64,000 bases of DNA from UBA1447 sp964612185 (lineage in GTDB: Bacteria > Bacillota > Clostridia > Oscillospirales > Acutalibacteraceae), in the NCBI GenBank assembly GCA_964612185.1, contig CAZTCR010000002.1:1-64000 (forward strand), in the 5' to 3' direction. The notes under the pieces were generated by a model. It was not told the DNA's origin. It saw only the letters and a program-made list of their open reading frames with translations, and made no database searches. The position numbers and the translations under genes are program-made. Below are positions 26,153 through 33,983 of the stretch, one piece after another. Numbering within the stretch: position 1 is the first letter of the stretch; each line of letters starts with the position of its first letter.

Positions 26153-27336
26153 AGAAGACAAAAAAGAGCCCTCTTCTCCGCACAGGCGTGCTAACCTTTT
26201 CATCGTCAATACTTGCCATCATCGTCGGCCTCCTGCTCGGGCTTCTCATCATGCTGGTCTCCAACCCGGATCAGGCGCTCGATGGTTTTAGGATGATCTT
26301 AAAAGGCGGGCTTGAAGACGGCATGTCCGGTATCGGGCAGGTTCTCTTTTTAGCAACACCCATTCTAATGACCGGTCTTTCGGTCGGCTTTGCCTTTAAA
26401 ACCGGCTTATTCAATATTGGTGCCTCCGGCCAGTTCATTTTTGGTGCTTATGCCGCCGTCTATATCGGCGTAAAATGGACATCGCTGCCTGGCAATATTC
26501 ACTGGATCGTTGCGCTTGCGGCTGCAATGGTATTCGGCGCTCTGTGGGGGCTACTGCCCGGTATACTTAAAGCATATTTCAATGTGCATGAGGTCATTTC
26601 TTCCATCATGATGAACTACATCGGGATGAGCCTCGTCAACATGCTGGTTAAAAAAACGGTATACGATCAACTGACCAACCGTTCTTTCCCTGTTGCCGCG
26701 ACAGCAAACATACCCAAGTGGGGGCTGGAAAAAATCTTTCCCTACTACAGCACCAACGGCGGCATTTTAATCGCACTGTTGTTTGTATTGCTTGTCTATG
26801 TAGTTCTAAATAAAACAACCTTTGGCTATGAATTGAAAGCATGCGGCTACAACCCGTTTGCGAGCAAATATGCCGGCATCAATGCCAAACGCAATGTGGT
26901 GCTGTCAATGGTTATTGCCGGCGCGCTAGCCGGGGTTGGCGGCGGCTTGGTTTACCTTGCCGGTGCGGGTAAATTTATCAGCGTGGTTGATGCGCTGGCA
27001 CCGGAAGGGTTTAACGGTATCCCGGTGGCGTTGCTTGGTCTTTCCAACCCTATCGGTATACTGTTTTCGGCACTGTTTATTGCCAACATAACGGTTGGCG
27101 GTTTCAATCTGCAGCAATATGAGTTTGTGCCGGAGGTAATTAATATTATCACGGCGGCTATCATTTATTTCAGCGCATTTGCGCTGCTGTTTAAATCTTT
27201 TCTTGGTCGGCTGATGATGAAACGGCAAAGAGACGCGGAAGATAAGGCGGAGGGCATACCCTCCACGCCTGCACCGGTTCACAACGACGGCGGGGAACCG
27301 CCGCAAACGCCGGCGGAAAGGGGCGATGGTAAATGA
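26149..27336 (+). CDS. nucleoside ABC transporter permease 1
   Basis: The 395-residue membrane protein has the BPD_transp_2 pattern of branched-chain/sugar-type permeases, with FKTGLFNIGASGQFIFGAY near residue 83 and the EVISSIMMNYIG coupling motif near 147. About nine hydrophobic segments are visible. The last 40 residues are a hydrophilic, proline-rich tail (PSTPAPVHNDGGEPPQTPAE) beyond the usual end. It overlaps both neighbours by four bases, giving tight coupling. Confidence 0.93.
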
Positions 27337-28295
27337 GCGGTATTCAGGTTTTATACTTTCTATCCCAGCAGACGATGTTTTTCGCGATTCCACTGTTGAT
27401 TGTTGCGCTCGGCGGTATGTTTTCGGAAAGAAGCGGGGTTGTCAACATCGCGCTGGAAGGCATCATGATCATGGGCGCATTTGTCAGTATCCTCTTTGTT
27501 TATTTTACACAGGACATCATCAAAGGTCAGCTGCTGCTGGTTCTCGCGATTTTGATTGCGGGCTTGTCAGGCCTTGTTTTCTCGCTGCTTCATGCATACG
27601 CCTCAATCAATATGAAGGCGGATCAGGTTATCAGCGGCACCGCGCTGAACATGCTGGCACCCGCAGTGGCCATTTTTGTCGCGAGAATGATCAGGAGTGT
27701 GCAGCAGATCCCGTTTAAGAATCAATTCCACATCAAATCGGTTCCCTTGCTGGGCAAAATTCCGGTGATTGGACCGATGTTTTTTCAAAACGCCTATATT
27801 ACAACCTACATCGGGGTTGCGATTCTTGTTGTGTCTGCTGTGGTGCTTTTCAAAACAAGATTCGGGTTGCGTTTAAGGGCGTGCGGGGAACATCCTCAGG
27901 CGGCGGATGCGGTTGGTATCAGCGTTTATAAAATCCGTTATATCGGTGTGATGATATCCGGCATGCTCGGCGGTATCGGCGGTTTGGTATTTGTTGTGCC
28001 GACTTCAACGGATTTTAATGCGGATGTCGCCGGCTACGGATTTTTAGCATTGGCTGTCTTGATTTTCGGGCAATGGAAACCGTGGCGGATTTTTTATTCC
28101 GCGCTGTTTTTTGGTATTCTAAAAACAATTGCCGCCGCCTATTCGTCCATACCCCTCATACGCGACTGGTCAATCTCCAGCGAGATTTATAAAATGATAC
28201 CCTATATTGCAACACTCATCGTGTTGGCTATTTCTTCAAAACACTCGCAAGCCCCGCGGGCTGCAGGCAAGCCATACGATAAAAGCGGCCATTAA
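27333..28295 (+). CDS. nucleoside ABC transporter permease 2
   Basis: The 320-residue partner permease has the family motifs FSERSGVVNIALEGIMIMGA near residue 30 and an MKADQVISGTALNML coupling region. It would form a heterodimeric channel with the preceding permease. Its start is coupled by ATGA to the upstream gene. The pyrimidine phosphorylase gene follows after 42 bases. Confidence 0.93.
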   Translation: MSGIQVLYFLSQQTMFFAIPLLIVALGGMFSERSGVVNIALEGIMIMGAFVSILFVYFTQDIIKGQLLLVLAILIAGLSGLVFSLLHAYASINMKADQVISGTALNMLAPAVAIFVARMIRSVQQIPFKNQFHIKSVPLLGKIPVIGPMFFQNAYITTYIGVAILVVSAVVLFKTRFGLRLRACGEHPQAADAVGISVYKIRYIGVMISGMLGGIGGLVFVVPTSTDFNADVAGYGFLALAVLIFGQWKPWRIFYSALFFGILKTIAAAYSSIPLIRDWSISSEIYKMIPYIATLIVLAISSKHSQAPRAAGKPYDKSGH

Positions 28296-28337
28296 TTAAC
28301 GAAATGGTTACTATATTACCTTTGAAGGAGCAAAACA

Positions 28338-29642
28338 ATGCGCATGTACGACATCATCAAGACCAAGCGGGACGGCTCTTTTCTGTCCACCGAAGAAATA
28401 AATCATTTTGTGGCAGGCTGCACAGCCGGGGACATCCCGGACTACCAGCTTTCCGCGCTGCTGATGGCAATTTATTTTAAAGGCATGAATCCGCGCGAGA
28501 CGACAGACTTGACCATGGCGATGGTGAATTCCGGTGAAACGGTCGATTTATCCGCCATTGAAGGCATCAAGGTGGACAAGCATTCCACCGGCGGGGTAGG
28601 GGATAAGACAACCCTTGTCGTCGCGCCGATTGTTGCCGCCTGCGGAGTAAAGGTCGCAAAAATGTCCGGCAGGGGGCTCGGCCACACGGGCGGTACGGTG
28701 GACAAGTTGGAGTCTATCCCCGGGTTGCAGACAACCTTAAGCAGGGAGAAGTTTATCGAGATCGTCAATCGTACCGGTTTGTGCGTGATGGGTCAGTCCG
28801 GTGACTTTGCCCCCGCGGACAAAAAACTCTATGCTCTTCGGGATGTGACGGCCACCGTGGAATCCATGCCGCTCATCGCTTCCAGCATCATGAGCAAAAA
28901 AATAGCCGCCGGTTCCGACCGCATTCTGCTCGATGTTAAAGTGGGCAGCGGTTCGTTTATGAAAACGATTGAGGACGCAAAAGCCCTGGCGCAAACCATG
29001 GTGTCTATCGGCGAGGGTGTAGGCCGCAGAACCGTTGCGCTGATAACCAACATGGATGTACCCCTCGGCTGTGCAATCGGCAACGCGTTGGAAGTAATTG
29101 AAGCGGTCAATACACTCAAAGGCATCGGCCCCGCGGATTTGACGGAAATTTGTATTGTGCTGGCCGCCAATATGCTTTATATCGCGGATAAAGGCACGCT
29201 GGAAGAATGTAAATCCCTCGCCAAACAAGCGCTTTACAGCGGCGCCGGGCTTGAATGTTTAAAAAAGATGGTATCCGCCCAGGGTGGGGACGCATCTTTC
29301 ATAGACGATACCGGCAAGTTCGGCACGGCGCGGTATTTCCGCACGGTAACCGCGCGCAAAGACGGCTATATCACCAAAATGAACACCGAAAACTGCGGGA
29401 TAGCTTCTGTCCTGTTGGGTGCCGGCCGGGCGGAAAAGGACGACAGCATCGACAATGCCGCCGGCATCATGCTTGAAAACAAGATCGGAGCGCTCGTGCA
29501 GCGCGGGGACCCGCTTGCGACTTTGTATGCCGAAAGGGAAGAGTTGTTTGATGCGGCGGCGGAGGAGTTCCTCGGTGCGATTGAAATCGGTGAAAAATCA
29601 CCGGAGGAAACAAATATTTTGCTCGGCAGGGTAGAGAATTAA
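28338..29642 (+). CDS. pdp: pyrimidine-nucleoside phosphorylase
   Basis: Pdp phosphorolyses uridine, thymidine and deoxyuridine to the base and (deoxy)ribose-1-phosphate. The 434-residue enzyme has the phosphate loop KHSTGGVGDKTTL near residue 75 and the family signature SGRGLGHTGGTVDKLE near residue 109. The alpha/beta C-terminal domain is complete. Thymidine phosphorylase (deoA) is the close alternative. It closes the operon, passing sugar phosphate to DeoB and DeoC. GAAGGAGC precedes the ATG. Confidence 0.95.
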   Translation: MRMYDIIKTKRDGSFLSTEEINHFVAGCTAGDIPDYQLSALLMAIYFKGMNPRETTDLTMAMVNSGETVDLSAIEGIKVDKHSTGGVGDKTTLVVAPIVAACGVKVAKMSGRGLGHTGGTVDKLESIPGLQTTLSREKFIEIVNRTGLCVMGQSGDFAPADKKLYALRDVTATVESMPLIASSIMSKKIAAGSDRILLDVKVGSGSFMKTIEDAKALAQTMVSIGEGVGRRTVALITNMDVPLGCAIGNALEVIEAVNTLKGIGPADLTEICIVLAANMLYIADKGTLEECKSLAKQALYSGAGLECLKKMVSAQGGDASFIDDTGKFGTARYFRTVTARKDGYITKMNTENCGIASVLLGAGRAEKDDSIDNAAGIMLENKIGALVQRGDPLATLYAEREELFDAAAEEFLGAIEIGEKSPEETNILLGRVEN

Positions 29643-29651
29643 GGGAGAAAA

Positions 29652-30203
29652 ATGGAAAGAACATTTCATCATGACATTATGACCGAGATAAAGGAGAGAT
29701 GGTCGCCGAGAGCATTTTCAATGGACGCCGTATCAAAAGAAGATATTCAAGCCATATTGGAAGCTGCACGGTACGCTCCGTCTTGTTTTAACGAGCAACC
29801 GTGGCGGTTTATTGTTGCCGATAGAGAACCGGCGTTGTTAAAAATGCGCGGCGTATTGACGCCGAGCAACCAACTGTGGGCGAACAGCGCGCCGGTGCTG
29901 CTATTAATTGCCGCGAAGAAGAAGTTTACGCTCAACGGATTTAACAACTATTGGCACATGTTTGACGCGGGCACGGCATGGGGATATTTATCCCTGGAAG
30001 CTCAGCGGCGCGGCTTGATTACGCACGCGATGGGCGGGTTTGACCAAGACGGCGCGCGCGAAGCGTTTGCAATTGCCGACGATTATGACATCCTAACCAT
30101 TGTTGCTGTCGGCAAGTATGGAGACAGGTCCATGTTAAACGAAGACCTGCGCGCGCGTGAACGGCCGGAAACGAGAAAAGAAATCAAGGATATGATGCTT
30201 TGA
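29652..30203 (+). CDS. nitroreductase family protein
   Basis: The 183-residue protein has the FMN-binding features of small nitroreductases: RWSPRAF near residue 18, the ARYAPSCFNEQPWRF block, and WGYLSLEAQRRGL with the helix near the dimer interface. Such enzymes reduce quinones, nitro compounds or flavins with NAD(P)H. It lies 9 bases after pdp, and two more genes for redox or aromatic chemistry follow on the same strand. The natural substrate is unknown. Confidence 0.88.
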   Translation: MERTFHHDIMTEIKERWSPRAFSMDAVSKEDIQAILEAARYAPSCFNEQPWRFIVADREPALLKMRGVLTPSNQLWANSAPVLLLIAAKKKFTLNGFNNYWHMFDAGTAWGYLSLEAQRRGLITHAMGGFDQDGAREAFAIADDYDILTIVAVGKYGDRSMLNEDLRARERPETRKEIKDMML

Positions 30204-30228
30204 TATACGGCGAGGGGGGTGACAGTAT

Positions 30229-30993
30229 ATGATGCCGGCAGTATTTGTGGGGCACGGTTCGCCCATGAACGCCATTGAAGACAACCAATTTACCGAAGGA
30301 TGGCGGCAAATCGCCGTTTCGTTGCCGAAACCTCAGGCGATTTTGTGCGTATCCGCACACTGGGAGACGAACGGAACAAGGGTATCCGCCTTAAAGAATC
30401 CGGAAACCATTCATGATTTTTACGGGTTTCCGCAAGCGCTTTTTGATGTTCAGTACAAAGCCCAAGGCAGCCCCCGTTATGCCGGGCAAGCGATAAATTT
30501 GCTCGCGGGCAAAGCGGCAGCCGATGAATCATGGGGGCTTGACCACGGCGCCTGGAGCGTTCTGCGCGTCATGTACCCGCAAGCGGACATTCCCGTTTTC
30601 CAAATGAGCATTGACAAGAAGGCTGCGCCCCGTGAATTGTTTGAAATTGGCGCGAAGCTTGCTCCGCTGCGGGAAAATGATGTACTTATCATGGGCAGCG
30701 GCAATATCGTCCACAATCTTGGCGCTGTGGATTTTTATAACGAAGGCGGGTTTGACTGGGCCGTTGATTTTGACGGGTATATCAAAGCGAAGATTGAAGA
30801 AAAGGATTTTGACAGCGTTATCGACTACAGAAGCCGCGGCAACTCAGCCCGTTTATCGGTACCCACTGCAGAGCACTTTAACCCGCTGTTATATATTCTC
30901 GGCGCTGCGCGTGGCGATGGCAGCACAGCAGTTTACAACAACTCCTGCGTTTATGGCAGTATATCCATGACATCTTATGTATTTTCCAAATGA
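30229..30993 (+). CDS. DODA-type (LigB) extradiol dioxygenase family protein
   Basis: The 254-residue protein matches the YgiD / 4,5-DOPA-dioxygenase group of LigB enzymes. Metal histidines are in VGHGSPMNAIEDN near the N-terminus, SAHWET near residue 38 and LDHGAWSVL near residue 104. Known members open catechol rings using O2. In an apparently anaerobic host this may be a different activity on phenolic compounds, or oxygen defence. The pirin gene starts 26 bases after it. Confidence 0.88.
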   Translation: MMPAVFVGHGSPMNAIEDNQFTEGWRQIAVSLPKPQAILCVSAHWETNGTRVSALKNPETIHDFYGFPQALFDVQYKAQGSPRYAGQAINLLAGKAAADESWGLDHGAWSVLRVMYPQADIPVFQMSIDKKAAPRELFEIGAKLAPLRENDVLIMGSGNIVHNLGAVDFYNEGGFDWAVDFDGYIKAKIEEKDFDSVIDYRSRGNSARLSVPTAEHFNPLLYILGAARGDGSTAVYNNSCVYGSISMTSYVFSK

Positions 30994-31019
30994 TTAAAAA
31001 GGGTAAGGGGGGCCAATCA

Positions 31020-31862
31020 ATGACAAGAACGATTAAGAAGACTGTAACAGGCTCCATTCAGTACGATGGCGCGGGTGTAAAACTGGTCCGCGTTATCGGT
31101 AACGCAACCGTTGAAGATTTTGATCCGTTTTTAATGCTGGACGCGTTTGACTCCGAAGACCCGGAGGACTATATCAAAGGGTTCCCGTGGCATCCGCATC
31201 GCGGTATCGAGACGGTGACTTATCTCATAAAAGGCGACATCGAACACGGCGACAGCATCGGAAATAAAGGGAGCATTTTGGACGGCTGCTGCCAATGGAT
31301 GACTGCCGGCAGCGGCATCATGCATCAGGAGATGCCGAAACCCGCCGACAGAATGCTGGGCGTTCAGCTTTGGCTGAACCTGCCGGCAAAAGACAAAATG
31401 ACCGCCCCGCAATACCGCGACATCAAAGCGGATACCGTGCCCAAGATTACCGAAGACGGCGTTACGGTCGGCATTGTTTCCGGCCAATACAAGGAGACCG
31501 CCGGCCCGGTGAGCGGGGATTATGTAAAAATGCTGTTTTTGGATGTGGCAATGCAGCCGGGTTCGCAGTGGAAGCTCAGCACAAATCCGGATGACACGCT
31601 ATTCATTTACATCATTGACGGCGAAGGACGGTTTGAGGAATCAAATCAAGCCGCACTGACAAGAAGGCGCGCGGTGCTTTTTGGCAGCGGGGATGAGTTT
31701 TTTGCCGCCGCAGGGCAGGACGGGATTCGGTTCCTGCTTTTTTCGGCGAAGGCTATTAAGGAGCCGGTTGCCTGGGGCGGGCCGATTGTGATGAATACCC
31801 GGGAGGAACTTGATCTGGCATTCCAAGAATTAAGAAACGGAAAGTTTATTAAGCATCAGTAA
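31020..31862 (+). CDS. pirin family protein
   Basis: The 280-residue bicupin has the pirin metal motif in HPHRGIETVTYLIKG near residue 55 and a second histidine region in GIMHQEM near residue 97. Pirins such as YhhW can oxidise flavonols (quercetinase), while others act as redox-dependent regulators. Start ATG 31020 follows AAGGGGGGC; an ATG at 30990 overlapping the previous stop has no ribosome site. It ends the nitroreductase-DODA-pirin group. Confidence 0.9.
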   Translation: MTRTIKKTVTGSIQYDGAGVKLVRVIGNATVEDFDPFLMLDAFDSEDPEDYIKGFPWHPHRGIETVTYLIKGDIEHGDSIGNKGSILDGCCQWMTAGSGIMHQEMPKPADRMLGVQLWLNLPAKDKMTAPQYRDIKADTVPKITEDGVTVGIVSGQYKETAGPVSGDYVKMLFLDVAMQPGSQWKLSTNPDDTLFIYIIDGEGRFEESNQAALTRRRAVLFGSGDEFFAAAGQDGIRFLLFSAKAIKEPVAWGGPIVMNTREELDLAFQELRNGKFIKHQ

Positions 31863-31895
31863 GCAAATCATCATACAAAATGATAAATCAAGAAA

Positions 31896-31927
31896 CGGAA
31901 AGTTGATTTTCATCAGCTTTCCGCTTT
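31896..31927 (+). terminator. terminator after pirin
   Basis: A 12-bp stem with a G-U pair (31896-31907 with 31912-31923) is followed by CTTTTC. Its left arm repeats a motif, AAGAAACGGAAAGTT, found inside the last codons of the pirin gene at 31832-31846. Confidence 0.6.
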
Positions 31928-31943
31928 TCGAATTCATGATATT

Positions 31944-33842
31944 TTACGACTGAGGCAAGTCAACAATATTCTTGCCGGATGGAAATAGGCTGCTTTGCAT
32001 AATGCTGATACTCGGGTCAAAATACTCTACACCGCTGCATGCCAAAATCGCATAAAGCTTTTCACCGTTATCCATCATCTCCGCAATTTCCGGGTTATCC
32101 ACCCTTGGTACATAACCGAGCAAATAACCGTCGTCTGCGGTAACCATAATCGCTTTTCTGTCATATTTATTATTCGGTTCTCTTTTCAAAAACAGAGTAT
32201 CTCCTCTGTTTATAAGCCCTGCCACCACGCTCAGGTCACGGTAAGCGGTTCCGGCTATCTCCGTTTCTAAAACACAGGTGTCAAATGGCGAAGGGGTCAC
32301 CTCAATACCGGCGATGTCAATATATCGCTGTTCTTTTTCCGGCTCGGTACTTATATCCGTTAGTCGTTTTAGATGTGCGGCAATTTGCTCGTTCGGTTCC
32401 GCTTCAATGGCGTGCGCTATTGTGTCAGCCACATTTGGGCTCCAGTTGCGTTTGAAACACTGTAAGCCACGAATCGCTTCTTGGCGGAGGTCCGGGAAGC
32501 GGGCTGTCAGGCATTGAAGGAGGAGGTTTTCTTCATACCGGCGGTATTTGCGCAGTGCTTTGAGCAGGAATATATACCAAATATCCGCTTTGTATTCCGA
32601 GTCGAGACGGGTTTGTGTCATTTGCTGCGGGTTATATGCTAAAACATTATCCGGCGCTGTCCGGTCAAGATATTTCATTACATCCGTGCAATAAAATGAA
32701 CCGTTGAGCGTCAGTAAAAAGTCCAGAACATCCATGTCAAAAGAATCACGCTGTAAAAGTTGAGTAAACAGGGCAAATCCGGGCACTGCGCCGGACTCCT
32801 TAAGTGCCAGGAGTATCATGCTTGTGGTGTGTATCGGTGCTTCCATTTCGGCAAGGACAAGCTTTTTCCATTTTTTTCGCACGGTCAGTGTACAACATTT
32901 CTCATACAATGCAAGTTCGTCTTCACCATAATCATTTTGCCAACCGTCTTCGTCTTGCGTATTGTTAAATGTGTTATAGATGCTGGTTTTTATGGCGGCT
33001 AAAGCCGCAAAGTCAATAAAAGACCGCGCCAGCAATCCGGCAGCATCGGTATATTTTTCAAAGATCATCGGGCTTTGCGAAAACTCCCAAATGCTGCTTT
33101 TCTCCGCGGCGTAAGCCAGCAGAAAGGCAAGTTTTGAAAAGTTACTTTTCGTCAGCACCAAGTTGCGGTAAAACGCTGCCATGTCCGCTTTTTCAAGGCA
33201 GATTATTGCGGACAAATTTGGGAGTGCTTCATTCCGTGCGCCGTATTCAAACAACCAAAGCTGTTGGGACGGATGTACCGGTTCGAAATGCTGCAAAGCG
33301 AACATCTTGCCGTAACCGCAAGTGTTTTGCAGCAGATAGAACAGGAATTCGTTGCAGCCGGTAAACTGCTCGGCTGCCTGTACTGCGGCAATGGTCAAGG
33401 TGCTGTGTAAACCAAGTACGGTAATAATGCGCCTTGTGATGTCATTTTCATAAAAGCCAAGTATCAGGATGCCGAGTTTTACTTCTTCCTCATTTTCTCG
33501 CTGCGTTGCGAACATTAACCCGAACTCATACAGTTGTGGTTCATCAATCAGTTTTTCGGACATCAGCAGCCGGATGCGCGCAGCCAACCAGAAAATATAG
33601 CGGCAAAGCGGGTAGCGCAACAAATACTGCCCAAGTTCATCGCTGCCGTCTGTCAGGTGAGCAGCAGCAAGTTCCATTACTTCAAGCGCGTGCATCTGCT
33701 GGTCGGATACCGGCAGTGCGTCATAATCAAACAGGTAATGCGCGTCTCTTGCCCCGTGTATCATCGGGTCTTGAAAGCAATACGGCAAATCCGGGTTTTC
33801 CGCCGCCATCGCGCATATTGATTGATAGATGCTTTCTTGCAT
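31944..33842 (-). CDS. large protein with C-terminal HIRAN domain
   Basis: The 632-residue protein has an N-terminal part of about 500 residues that looks all-helical and HEAT-like, without recognisable catalytic motifs. The C-terminal 100 residues carry the HIRAN pattern: GLINRGDTLFLKREPNNKYDRKAI and then GYLLGYVPRVDNPEIAEMMDNG. HIRAN domains recognise DNA ends or damaged DNA and are often fused to helicases or nucleases, but no such domain is visible here. AGGAGC precedes the ATG. It lies next to the restriction-modification gene, separated by a MITE-like repeat. Confidence 0.65.
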   Translation of the reverse strand: MQESIYQSICAMAAENPDLPYCFQDPMIHGARDAHYLFDYDALPVSDQQMHALEVMELAAAHLTDGSDELGQYLLRYPLCRYIFWLAARIRLLMSEKLIDEPQLYEFGLMFATQRENEEEVKLGILILGFYENDITRRIITVLGLHSTLTIAAVQAAEQFTGCNEFLFYLLQNTCGYGKMFALQHFEPVHPSQQLWLFEYGARNEALPNLSAIICLEKADMAAFYRNLVLTKSNFSKLAFLLAYAAEKSSIWEFSQSPMIFEKYTDAAGLLARSFIDFAALAAIKTSIYNTFNNTQDEDGWQNDYGEDELALYEKCCTLTVRKKWKKLVLAEMEAPIHTTSMILLALKESGAVPGFALFTQLLQRDSFDMDVLDFLLTLNGSFYCTDVMKYLDRTAPDNVLAYNPQQMTQTRLDSEYKADIWYIFLLKALRKYRRYEENLLLQCLTARFPDLRQEAIRGLQCFKRNWSPNVADTIAHAIEAEPNEQIAAHLKRLTDISTEPEKEQRYIDIAGIEVTPSPFDTCVLETEIAGTAYRDLSVVAGLINRGDTLFLKREPNNKYDRKAIMVTADDGYLLGYVPRVDNPEIAEMMDNGEKLYAILACSGVEYFDPSISIMQSSLFPSGKNIVDLPQS

Positions 33843-33871
33843 GGTTGCTCCTGTTCATTACAAAGATATCG

Positions 33872-33981
33872 ACCTCTCCGTCAACGCTACGCGTCGCCAC
33901 CTCTCCTGTTGCAGGAGAGGCAAGCAACTACCGCCTTGGCTCGCCTTTGTAAGGAGAGCTGTCACGCAGTGACTGAGAGGT
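33872..33981. repeat. MITE-like palindromic repeat, copy 1
   Basis: About 110 bases begin ACCTCTCCGTCA and end TGACTGAGAGGT, giving terminal inverted repeats. Inside are two hairpins (CCTCTCCTG/CAGGAGAGG and a CTCCTT-type arm). It closely resembles 38122-38229. It has no coding capacity. Its right end stops two bases before the stop codon of the MmeI-like gene. Elements of this pattern are dispersed in many clostridial genomes. Confidence 0.8.
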
Positions 33982-33983
33982 AG

